Shown in pieces: positions 25,174 through 33,137 of a stretch of 64,000 bases of DNA. The first letter of the stretch is position 1, and each line of letters begins with the position of its first letter. The translations under genes and the position numbers were made by a program. The notes under the pieces were generated by a model. The model searched no databases. It was not told the DNA's origin and was given only the letters and a program-made list of their open reading frames with translations. This DNA comes from Algoriphagus pacificus (GTDB taxonomy: Bacteria; Bacteroidota; Bacteroidia; Cytophagales; Cyclobacteriaceae), in assembly GCF_017254845.1 (NCBI RefSeq), contig NZ_JAFKCU010000005.1:186001-250000 (forward strand), written 5' to 3'.

Positions 25174-25505
25174 CAGCTAATTTACAAATGTTACTTTTAT
25201 AAACATGTAGATGATGTAAAAATAAACATATTATTCTGACAAAAACTGTCAACTCTCTAAAAAACCTTTCCAATTGTTTCATTTTCAATCATTAACAGAC
25301 AGACAATATTTTTACCATCTATCAAAAAATCACAGAATAAAGCCCTGTTTAATTCAACATTTTACCGTTTAGACAATATAACTACTAATCAGGGAGGCTT
25401 CTTGCTTCCTTTGTAGCATAGAATTATTTAACAATAGCTCGAGTCTTAGGTTTTGATCTTAAAGGCAAAGTTCAAATAAGCCGAGTAACCTATTAAACCA
25501 ACTAC
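25174..25505. other. divergent intergenic region with regulator promoter, no gene seen
   Basis: These 332 AT-rich bp lie between the regulator operon (minus) and a TonB-linked outer membrane protein (plus). I see no coding sequence. On the minus strand a candidate promoter consists of TTG (25250-25252) and TATGTTTA (25223-25230) spaced 19 bp apart, and the palindrome at 25237-25251 overlaps its -33 element. No clear element is seen for the plus-strand gene. Confidence 0.5.
25237..25251. promoter_or_regulatory. SOS-like operator candidate (TGACA-N5-TGTCA)
   Basis: TGACAAAAACTGTCA is an inverted repeat (5-bp arms, 5-bp A-rich centre) that differs at one base from the site at 14084-14098 before the addA-like gene. 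It lies 64 bp upstream of the furthest start codon of the regulator operon and overlaps the -33 box of the candidate promoter. This is the position expected for autorepression by the LexA-like protein. Confidence 0.55.
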
Positions 25506-28271
25506 ATGAAATACCTATTACTATTTTTATTTTTTATTGGATCAGTACATCTCAGTTTAGCCCAAAACTATTCCATCAAGGGTAGAATTCTCGAGTTTGG
25601 ATCCGATCAAAGTATCCCAAACGCAACCATCCTTTTATTGACATTTTCTGATTCACTTCAGGTGGACGGGATGATTTCTGATATCGATGGAAATTTTGAT
25701 ATCGAAAGCATCAAAGAAGGTGAGTATATCTTGAAAGTTCAGTACCTGGGCTATCAGGACCTTTTCAAAACTGTTCAATTAAAAGAAGACATTGACTTAG
25801 GAAATCTAAAACTGAAAGAGACAGCTACCGAATTAGGAGAAGTCACTATCAGTGCTAGACGATCAACAGGCGTCAATAAAAGTGATACGACCTTATTTAA
25901 TGCGGATGCATTTAAAACAATGAAGGATGCTTCTGCACAAACATTGGTGGAAAAGCTACCGGGAGTCACGATGATGGATGGAGCTCTTCAGGCCCAAGGT
26001 GAAGCCATTGCCCAAATCTTAGTTGATGGCAAGCCTTTCTTTGGTGGAGATGTGAAAACTGCTTTGCAAAATTTACCTGCTGAAGTGATTCAGGGGATAG
26101 AGATTTTTGACCAGAAAAGTGAAAAAGCTCAGCTAAGTGGTTTTGATGATGGGGAAAGAATGAAAACGATCAATATCATCACCAAACCAAATCGCCGAAA
26201 AGGCCAATTCGGTAAAATTTCCGCAGGCTATGGAACGGATGATCGTTACTTATTGGGAGCTAGCATCAATGCCTTCAATGAAGATCAGCGAATCACATTT
26301 ACAGGTTTGAGTAATAACATCAACGTTCAGGATTTTTCATCTGATCCTAATGTCCAAGGCAATAATCGACCTCAAAACGGGATTATCAAGACAAATATCC
26401 TGGGACTGAACTATACTGACCAAATCGGTGAAAAGCTGAAAATCAGTGGAAGTTACCTTTATAGAACCCGTGAAAACAATGGGATTTCTTCTCTTTTTAG
26501 AGAGTATGTAACAGATTCAGAGAATGATCAAACCTATTCTGAAAACAGCCTAAATACAAGAAAAAATCAGGATCACCGGTTTGATATGAGGTTGGAGTAC
26601 AATATCAACGAGAAAAACAGAATCGTTTATAGACCTCGGTTTTCAGCTTCAAATGATAGGGAAAATTCCAGTTTCTTTGGTGAATCTTTGAATGCTGATG
26701 GTCCTTTGAACCAGACTGAAAATGTCAGAACTGCTGATAATGACGATTTCGATATTGACAATAGACTTTACTATGGTCATAAATTCGATAAAGAAGGAAG
26801 GTCTTTGACAGTTAGATTAAATGCCGGATATCATTGGAATAAGGATTTGGCTTTTAGAAAAGCTACAAATATTTATTACCAGCCAACGGAAAGAACTGAA
26901 ATCATCAATCAGAGAATCCAAAGAGAGCGTACTGGAACCAATTGGGAAACCAGTTTCTCCTATACTGAACCTCTCGGCCAGTATGGGCAAATGGAACTGG
27001 AATATGAAATTGGAAATAGAGCAAATGACTCGGATCAATTGACTTTTGATATCCTGAATGAAGATCTTTCAGAATTCAATTTAGCATTGGACACTGCACT
27101 TAGTAATACTTTCGAAAGCAAGTACCTGACTCAGGAAGTGGAGCTGGGATATCAGTACCGAAGAGAAAAAGTCCAAGTTCAAATAGAAGGTCAATACCAA
27201 AACGCAAGCTTGCAAAACGACCAGGGATTCCCTGCTCCTTTTGACTTAAACAGAACATTTGAAAGCTTCCTTCCTACTGTAAGGTTTGATTACAAATTCT
27301 CCGATAACACCAACATGGAGATTGATTATGACACAGATACGGATGCACCTTCTGTCCAGCAACTTCAGTCTGTTATCGACAATTCAAACCCATTGCAGCT
27401 CAGAACAGGTAATCTTAACCTAGACCAATCTTATTCCAACCGATTGAGATTGAGATTCAGAAGTAGAAATCCAGATACAGATAAATCCTGGTTCGTTTTT
27501 GCCCAAGCTAGATTGGTAGAAAATTCGGTTGCAAACAGTTCATTCATCGCAGAAGAAACTACTGAGTTGCCTGGAGGAATTATCCTTGAAAAAGGTTCAC
27601 AATTATTCCGACCTGTCAATTTGGATGGTTTTCAGGATTTCAGATCTTGGGTTAGCTATGGTATGCCGCTCGGCTTCATCAAATCAAACCTGAATATCAA
27701 TGGTGGTCTGAGTTACAACAAAAGACCTGGACAAGTAAATGGAGAATTGAGTTTCAATAACTCAAGCAGGCTGAGCACAGGTATTTCTATCAGCAGTAAT
27801 ATCAGTGATCAAGTAGATTTCAATATTTCCACAAGGATGTCATTCAACAATGTGGAAAACACCTTGAATACCAACTTGAACAACAAATACTACAACCAAT
27901 CCACTCGACTTAATTTCAGCTGGATTATTTGGGAAGGATTCATCTACAGATTGGATCTAAATCATCAGATCAATTCCGGTTTGTCTGCCGGGTTTGACAA
28001 CAACTTCCTGTTGATGAATATGAGTTTGGGTAAGAAAATATTCAACAATCAACGCGGTGAAATTTCTCTTAATGTATATGACCTTTTGGGTCAAAACACC
28101 AGTGTCAGAAGAAATGTGACCGACGTATACATCGAGGATGTTCAAAACAATGTTTTACAACGCTATTTCATGTTGACTTTTTCATTCAACCTCCGAAGAT
28201 TCAGTAAAGGAATGGATATGAATGACTACAATGAAATGGTCAATGATGGGAATGAACCAAGAAGAAATTAA
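25506..28271 (+). CDS. outer membrane beta-barrel protein, TonB-receptor-like
   Basis: This 921-aa outer membrane protein has a signal peptide (MKYLLLFLFFIGSVHLSLA) and a carboxypeptidase-regulatory-like domain (about 22-110; YSIKGRILEFG, SDIDGNFDIESIKEGEYILK). A plug-like domain follows (about 120-240; TLVEKLPGVTMMDGALQAQG, QILVDGKPFFGGDVKTA, KTINIITKPNRR). The remaining 650 residues are a strand-rich barrel of the OMP_b-brl_3 type. Such proteins are usually called TonB-dependent receptors but lack a known ligand. No SusD partner follows; the gene ends at a strong terminator, so it stands alone. It is transcribed divergently from the LexA-like operon. Confidence 0.88.
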   Translation: MKYLLLFLFFIGSVHLSLAQNYSIKGRILEFGSDQSIPNATILLLTFSDSLQVDGMISDIDGNFDIESIKEGEYILKVQYLGYQDLFKTVQLKEDIDLGNLKLKETATELGEVTISARRSTGVNKSDTTLFNADAFKTMKDASAQTLVEKLPGVTMMDGALQAQGEAIAQILVDGKPFFGGDVKTALQNLPAEVIQGIEIFDQKSEKAQLSGFDDGERMKTINIITKPNRRKGQFGKISAGYGTDDRYLLGASINAFNEDQRITFTGLSNNINVQDFSSDPNVQGNNRPQNGIIKTNILGLNYTDQIGEKLKISGSYLYRTRENNGISSLFREYVTDSENDQTYSENSLNTRKNQDHRFDMRLEYNINEKNRIVYRPRFSASNDRENSSFFGESLNADGPLNQTENVRTADNDDFDIDNRLYYGHKFDKEGRSLTVRLNAGYHWNKDLAFRKATNIYYQPTERTEIINQRIQRERTGTNWETSFSYTEPLGQYGQMELEYEIGNRANDSDQLTFDILNEDLSEFNLALDTALSNTFESKYLTQEVELGYQYRREKVQVQIEGQYQNASLQNDQGFPAPFDLNRTFESFLPTVRFDYKFSDNTNMEIDYDTDTDAPSVQQLQSVIDNSNPLQLRTGNLNLDQSYSNRLRLRFRSRNPDTDKSWFVFAQARLVENSVANSSFIAEETTELPGGIILEKGSQLFRPVNLDGFQDFRSWVSYGMPLGFIKSNLNINGGLSYNKRPGQVNGELSFNNSSRLSTGISISSNISDQVDFNISTRMSFNNVENTLNTNLNNKYYNQSTRLNFSWIIWEGFIYRLDLNHQINSGLSAGFDNNFLLMNMSLGKKIFNNQRGEISLNVYDLLGQNTSVRRNVTDVYIEDVQNNVLQRYFMLTFSFNLRRFSKGMDMNDYNEMVNDGNEPRRN

Positions 28272-28307
28272 AAAAAATGGCTGCTTCAATTGAAGCAGCC
28301 ATTTTTT
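28272..28307. terminator. strong bidirectional terminator
   Basis: A perfect inverted repeat with no spacer (AAAAAATGGCTGCTTCAA and its complement, 18 bp per arm) lies just after the outer membrane protein stop and overlaps the stop of the convergent Cys-rich gene. The A and T ends allow termination in both directions. Confidence 0.9.
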
Positions 28308-28632
28308 ATAGCATCATATCCTCACATTCCTCAATGCAATTATAGCAGGAGGCAGCACATTTCTGGCAATCTTCATGTTGGTGCTTAGAACACTCTTCAG
28401 CGCAAGCTCTACAGGCATCAACACAAGCCTGAAGGTAAAGTCCACGATCTTGTGAATTTGACTCAAATGCAGAAATACAGTCTTTGCAGGCATCAATACA
28501 TCTACCGCACAACTTCACACAGCTTTCCATCCCCAACATTTTTTGACAGGACTTTGCGCAGGCATAGCAATCTTCAATGCAACGATTACAAGCCTCTATG
28601 ATATTACTTCTGAGCTGAACAATATTATTCAT
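28306..28632 (-). CDS. Cys-rich four-helix bundle copper-binding protein (DUF326/Csp-like)
   Basis: This 108-aa protein has 19 cysteines, mostly in CxxC-like and CxxxC helical spacing: CNRCIEDCYACAKSC, CVKLCGRCIDACKDC, CVDACRACAEEC and CQKCAASCYNCIEEC. This is the pattern of the four-helix-bundle copper storage family (Csp, formerly DUF326), whose inward-facing cysteines bind many Cu(I) ions. There is no signal peptide, so it matches the cytosolic Csp3 type. It probably buffers copper. It is a single-gene unit whose 3' end overlaps the shared terminator. Confidence 0.93.
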   Translation of the reverse strand: MNNIVQLRSNIIEACNRCIEDCYACAKSCQKMLGMESCVKLCGRCIDACKDCISAFESNSQDRGLYLQACVDACRACAEECSKHQHEDCQKCAASCYNCIEECEDMML

Positions 28633-28934
28633 GATTTCTAAAGTTTAGGACCTCTGGTCTGGTTATAGGATTTATTCTACAGACTTATTTTCAAAAAAGA
28701 GACCAAGCTTATTCCGATCATAAAAACCATTAAATATTGGATATGAAGCACTTATACTAAATTCACTTCAGGAAAAAGCTAAGTTTTTTGGGGAGGAATT
28801 GTCGCAACTTGTAGAAATAGACTTCAAATACTTTTAAAATCTTTCCTTAAAGAAACTTTCCAATTCAAAAAATCATTGAATAGGCAATCCGATCCAAAAC
28901 TTTGGATCGGCACTACGAGTAATTTACTTTATCC
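28633..28934. other. divergent intergenic region, contains a palindrome
   Basis: These 302 bp separate the copper protein (minus) and the LLM oxidoreductase (plus). I see no gene. The notable element is the perfect inverted repeat at 28889-28910. The promoter of each flanking gene should be here, but no clear consensus stands out. Confidence 0.5.
28889..28910. promoter_or_regulatory. perfect 10-2-10 palindrome, candidate operator
   Basis: CCGATCCAAA-AC-TTTGGATCGG is perfectly symmetric and more GC-rich than its surroundings. It ends 24 bp before the ATG of the LLM oxidoreductase and has no T run after it, so an operator for a dimeric repressor, or a 5'-UTR hairpin, is more likely than a terminator. 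Confidence 0.5.
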
Positions 28935-29921
28935 ATGAAAATCCCCTATTCACTTCTTGACTTAGCTATCATCCGCGAAAATCATGATGCCAAAGAGGCC
29001 TACGAAAGAAGTTTGAACTTAGCAAAACATGCTGAAAAGCTAGGATACACGAGAATGTGGCTTGCAGAGCATCATAACATGGCTAATGTTGGCAGTTCTT
29101 CTCCACAAATCTTAATTGGCTACTTGGCGAATGGAACATCCAAAATACGTTTGGGATCTGGTGGTATCATGCTTCCAAATCATAGCCCATTAGTAATTGC
29201 AGAGCAATTCGGAACATTGGCCACACTTTATCCAAATCGCATTGATTTGGGATTAGGAAGAGCTCCAGGCACAGATCAAACCACTGCCCAAGCTTTGCGA
29301 AGGGGAAGAATGGAATCGGTTCAGGAATTCCCAAATGACTTAGATGATTTACGGCAATATTTCTCAGAAGAAAACAGAGATCAAAAAGTAAGAGCTTTTC
29401 CAGCGGAAGGATTGGAGATTCCTATCTATTTACTCGGCTCTAGCATGAGTAGCGCAGTACTTGCATCGCAAAAAGGTCTTCCTTATGCATTCGCTAGCCA
29501 TTTTGCACCTGGATATTTAATCAGTGCATCGAAGTATTATCGGGAAAACTTCACTCCTTCCGAGCATTTGCAAAAACCTTATTTCATTTCCTGTGTCAAT
29601 GTGATTGCTGCCGATACGGACGAAGAAGCCAGCTATTTGGCAACTTCCTTTTTCCAGACAGCCTTGGGAATAATCCGAGGTCAGTCTTACCCGCTTAAAA
29701 AGCCTGTTGAATCCATGGAAGGAATCTGGACAGAGCCAGAAGCTGCTGCCATCCAAAATATGATGGCCTGTACTTTTATCGGTTCAAAAGAAAGTTTAAA
29801 ACCTCAATTTGAAAGTTTCTTTTCCCAGGTCCAAGTGGATGAATTGATGATCAGCTGTAATATCTATGAACCGGAAAAAAGACATAGGTCGCTGGAAATT
29901 GCATCTGAATTATTTCAATAA
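28935..29921 (+). CDS. LLM-class flavin-dependent oxidoreductase
   Basis: This 328-aa luciferase-like monooxygenase belongs to the MsnO8/YhbW-like group. Signature blocks are [60 protein letters not shown] and [20 protein letters not shown]. It should use reduced FMN and O2 on an unknown substrate in the cytoplasm. Length and N-terminus are normal for the family. It is monocistronic, preceded by a perfect palindrome at 28889-28910 and followed by a terminator hairpin. Family members are often induced by stress or degrade aromatic or sulfur compounds, but nothing here selects one role. Confidence 0.92.
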   Translation: MKIPYSLLDLAIIRENHDAKEAYERSLNLAKHAEKLGYTRMWLAEHHNMANVGSSSPQILIGYLANGTSKIRLGSGGIMLPNHSPLVIAEQFGTLATLYPNRIDLGLGRAPGTDQTTAQALRRGRMESVQEFPNDLDDLRQYFSEENRDQKVRAFPAEGLEIPIYLLGSSMSSAVLASQKGLPYAFASHFAPGYLISASKYYRENFTPSEHLQKPYFISCVNVIAADTDEEASYLATSFFQTALGIIRGQSYPLKKPVESMEGIWTEPEAAAIQNMMACTFIGSKESLKPQFESFFSQVQVDELMISCNIYEPEKRHRSLEIASELFQ

Positions 29922-29957
29922 AAGAAAACCCAAAATAGCTGATTCGGGGTTTCTTTT
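29921..29957. terminator. terminator between LLM oxidoreductase and tex
   Basis: AAAGAAAACCC (29921-29931) pairs with GGGGTTTCTTT over 11 positions with one A-G mismatch, followed by a T run. It lies directly after the oxidoreductase stop and before the convergent tex stop. Confidence 0.65.
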
Positions 29958-32200
29958 TACTTACCAAATTGTTTTTTCAACATCGCCAGCTTCTCTGCCA
30001 TTGAGCCTTCCTCCTCTTTCTTTTCCACTCGCTTGGCTGGTTTTTCCATTTTCTTTCCTCGCTCAGCAAAAGGATCTGATTTCATGCTTAAGCCAATCCT
30101 TTTTCTAGGAATATCTACTTCCATGACCGTCACTTGCACTTTCTGATTGACTGTCACTATTTCATTCGGGTCTTTGACGAAGCGATCGGCCAAATGACTC
30201 AAATGGACTAATCCATCCTGATGAACTCCTACATCGACAAAAGCCCCAAAAGCAGTGATATTGGTGACCACGCCTGGAAGTTTCATACCTACTTTTAGAT
30301 CACTCATGCTATTCACACTTTCTTCGAAAGCAAATACTTCAAAAGTTTCCCGTGGATCTCTTCCCGGCTTTGCCAATTCCTCCAAAATATCCTGAAGCGT
30401 CGGCAAACCAACCGTTTCAGACACATAATTCTTCAAAATGATTTTGTTTCTCAAATCATCCGAACTCATCAAATCAGAAACTGAAGCATTGACATCTTTG
30501 GCCATTTTTTCCACCAAATCATATCGCTCTGGATGGACTGCAGAAGCATCTAGTGGATGCTTTGCTTCGCTGATCCGTAAAAATCCTGCCGCTTGTTCAA
30601 AGGCTTTGTCACCTAGTCGAGGTACTTTTTTCAATTGAGATCGGCTTTTGAAAGGACCGTTTTCATTTCTGAATTCGATAATATTCTGTGCCAAAACAGG
30701 TCCCAAGCCAGAAACATAGGTTAGTAGCTGCTTTGAAGCTGTATTAACTTCGACACCAACTCCATTCACAGCCGACATTACTGTATCGTCCAGTGCATGT
30801 TTCAATGCATTCTGATCTACATCGTGCTGGTATTGACCAACTCCAATTGATTTGGGGTCAATTTTCACCAGTTCGGCCAAAGGATCCATCAGCCTTCTTC
30901 CAATAGAAACTGCTCCTCTTACCGTCAAATCCAAATCAGGAAATTCCTCCCTCGCCACATCCGATGCAGAATAAATGGAAGCTCCTGCTTCATTAACCAT
31001 CGTTACGATCACTGACTTTGGAAGTCCCAAGCTTTTGACAAAAGTCTCTGTTTCTCTTCCAGCCGTTCCATTTCCAATGGCAATCGCCTGAATCGAATAC
31101 TTTTCAACCAAGCCTTTGATACTCATGCTAGCTTCAACAGTTCTTCTCTGAGGCTCATGCGGATAGATGGCCTCATAATGTAAAAACTGACCCTGAGGTC
31201 CCAAGCAAACAAGCTTACAACCTGTTCTAAAACCTGGGTCAATTGCCATTACAGATTTTTGACCCAAAGGAGCTCCAAGAAGCAATTGCTTTAAATTTTC
31301 AGTAAATACTTTGATTGCCTCTTCATCTGCTTTTTTCTTGGTCAAAAGTCTGACTTCAGTTTCCATACTTGGCTTCAGAAGTCTTCTATAAGCATCTTTC
31401 AAGGCCAATCTGACTTGATCCACAGAAGAATTAGATTCTGGTTCGAGGATGAACTTCTCCATCAAAAAAATCGCTGAAGCTTCCTCTGGAACGGAATCCA
31501 ACATTAAAAAAAGTTCTTTTTCTCCTCTTCTCATCGCCAAAACCCTGTGAGAAGGAGCCGTTTTGATCGGCTCAGACCAATCAAAATAATCTTTGTATTT
31601 GATTGCTTCTTGTTCTTTTCCTGGAATTACTTTCGAAGTGAAATTTCCTTCCTCCATAAAAAGCTTTCTCATCTTTTCACGAAGCTCGGCATTTTCATTG
31701 ACCCATTCGGCTATGATGTCACGTGCACCTTGTAAAGCTTCTTCAATGGTATTTACTTCTTTCGAGGCGTCGACAAATTTTTCCGCTTCTTTATCTAAGG
31801 CAATGGATTTTTGGCTAAATATTAATTCTGCCAATGGTTCCAATCCTTTTTCCTTAGCAATGGTAGCTTTGGTTCGACGCTTTGGTTTATAAGGCAAGTA
31901 GATATCCTCCAACTTCGCCATAGTCTCCGCCTCTTGAACTTTCTGCTTTAACTCCGGAGTAAGCTTGCCTTGCTCGTCAATTGACTTTAAAACAGCTTCT
32001 TTTCGCTTATCCAGCTCTCGCAATTGAAGAACCCTATCTCTGATTGCAGCAACCTGAACTTCGTCTAAAGTCCCAGTAACTTCCTTTCTGTAGCGCGAAA
32101 TAAATGGAACTGTTCCGCCTTCATCCAGTAACCCAATAGTGGCTTTGACTTGTTCTGGTCGGACTTGAAGCTCCGCGGCTATCTTAATTTCGTAATTCAT
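29957..32200 (-). CDS. tex: Tex family transcription accessory protein
   Basis: This 747-aa protein has the complete Tex layout. It begins with an N-terminal HTH region (VPFISRYRKEVTGTLDEVQV). A YqgF-like RNase H-fold core follows (MAIDPGFRTGCKLVCL, then IAIGNGTAGRETETFV). Tandem helix-hairpin-helix motifs (VNTASKQLLTYVSGLGPVLA, SRSQLKKVPRLGDKAFEQAA) come next. The C-terminal S1 RNA-binding domain reads LPGVVTNITAFGAFVDVGVH. A short Lys-rich tail ends the protein. Tex binds nucleic acid and RNA polymerase and affects gene expression and stress survival. It is a single-gene unit. The ATG at 32198-32200 gives the standard N-terminus. Confidence 0.95.
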   Translation of the reverse strand: MNYEIKIAAELQVRPEQVKATIGLLDEGGTVPFISRYRKEVTGTLDEVQVAAIRDRVLQLRELDKRKEAVLKSIDEQGKLTPELKQKVQEAETMAKLEDIYLPYKPKRRTKATIAKEKGLEPLAELIFSQKSIALDKEAEKFVDASKEVNTIEEALQGARDIIAEWVNENAELREKMRKLFMEEGNFTSKVIPGKEQEAIKYKDYFDWSEPIKTAPSHRVLAMRRGEKELFLMLDSVPEEASAIFLMEKFILEPESNSSVDQVRLALKDAYRRLLKPSMETEVRLLTKKKADEEAIKVFTENLKQLLLGAPLGQKSVMAIDPGFRTGCKLVCLGPQGQFLHYEAIYPHEPQRRTVEASMSIKGLVEKYSIQAIAIGNGTAGRETETFVKSLGLPKSVIVTMVNEAGASIYSASDVAREEFPDLDLTVRGAVSIGRRLMDPLAELVKIDPKSIGVGQYQHDVDQNALKHALDDTVMSAVNGVGVEVNTASKQLLTYVSGLGPVLAQNIIEFRNENGPFKSRSQLKKVPRLGDKAFEQAAGFLRISEAKHPLDASAVHPERYDLVEKMAKDVNASVSDLMSSDDLRNKIILKNYVSETVGLPTLQDILEELAKPGRDPRETFEVFAFEESVNSMSDLKVGMKLPGVVTNITAFGAFVDVGVHQDGLVHLSHLADRFVKDPNEIVTVNQKVQVTVMEVDIPRKRIGLSMKSDPFAERGKKMEKPAKRVEKKEEEGSMAEKLAMLKKQFGK

Positions 32201-32477
32201 ATTCTGAAAATTCTACTCTAATTGCCCCGCAAGTTAAGCCTCCTTTTTGAGACAAAAAGAAAGAATTGTGAGACTTGTCACTAAAGGTCTGGTTTCAAGA
32301 GCGTAAAATTGTAAGTCAATTGAAATGAAAAATTGTACCTCCTCATGAACTGAATAAATATTTAAATTCTTTACATAGGTGATTTGAATCCTCATTAATA
32401 AATAAAACTTTCAAAAGGAATAAAAGGCTTCATGTATTATTAACCTTCAAAGATTCCTTTACAAATCAAACTTCTAC

Positions 32478-33050
32478 ATGGATTGGAAAAAAGAAATAAA
32501 AAGTTGGGGAATTATGGCTGCCGTAGTGGCATTCCTGTATTTCACAGGATTGCTTCCTGTTTTGATCGGAGGCCTCCAATCAATTTTACTTTCTACTGGA
32601 TTAATTAAGCCAAAAATCGAAATGCCCGATTTGACGGATCATCAATTTGACTATCGAGGTAGATTTTTGACTTTCGACGGAGAAGAAATCAATTTGGAAC
32701 AATACCGGGGAAAAACGCTTTTCATCAATTTATGGGCTTCTTGGTGTGGACCTTGCCGTGCCGAAATGCCACACATTTCTGAACTTTACAAATCGGTCAA
32801 AGATGATCCGAACATTGAATTCCTCATGATAGGTCTTGATAAAAATATTGAAAAAAGCAGGGATTTTTTAGAGGGTAAAACATGGGAATTCCCAACAGCT
32901 CATGCGAGTTTTGGACTCAACGAAAGCCTCCAAAGCGAGGCTATTCCTACCACGCTGGTGGTTAATCCAGAAGGAAACATCGTTTTCTACCAACAAGGAA
33001 TGAGTAATTTCAACAGTCCAGAATTCAAAGAATTCCTGATTTCCCAATAA
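32478..33050 (+). CDS. membrane-anchored TlpA/ResA-like thioredoxin
   Basis: This 190-aa protein has an N-terminal hydrophobic helix (about residues 12-35) that acts as an uncleaved anchor. A thioredoxin-fold domain follows, with the redox motif WCGPC in LFINLWASWCGPCRAEMP and the cis-Pro region in EAIPTTLVVNPEG. The topology places the domain in the periplasm. Proteins of this type reduce cytochrome c apoprotein or other exported disulfides. No cytochrome maturation genes are adjacent. The gene is preceded by a 277-bp gap after the divergent tex gene and followed after 87 bp by the GH95 gene on the same strand. Confidence 0.92.
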   Translation: MDWKKEIKSWGIMAAVVAFLYFTGLLPVLIGGLQSILLSTGLIKPKIEMPDLTDHQFDYRGRFLTFDGEEINLEQYRGKTLFINLWASWCGPCRAEMPHISELYKSVKDDPNIEFLMIGLDKNIEKSRDFLEGKTWEFPTAHASFGLNESLQSEAIPTTLVVNPEGNIVFYQQGMSNFNSPEFKEFLISQ

Positions 33051-33137
33051 GATTTTCCTAGCTAAATCTACTTTTTAAGCCTTTTCTATTGGCCAAAGAA
33101 GAGGTTTTTCGTAATCTTAAATCCAAACCCAAAATAT

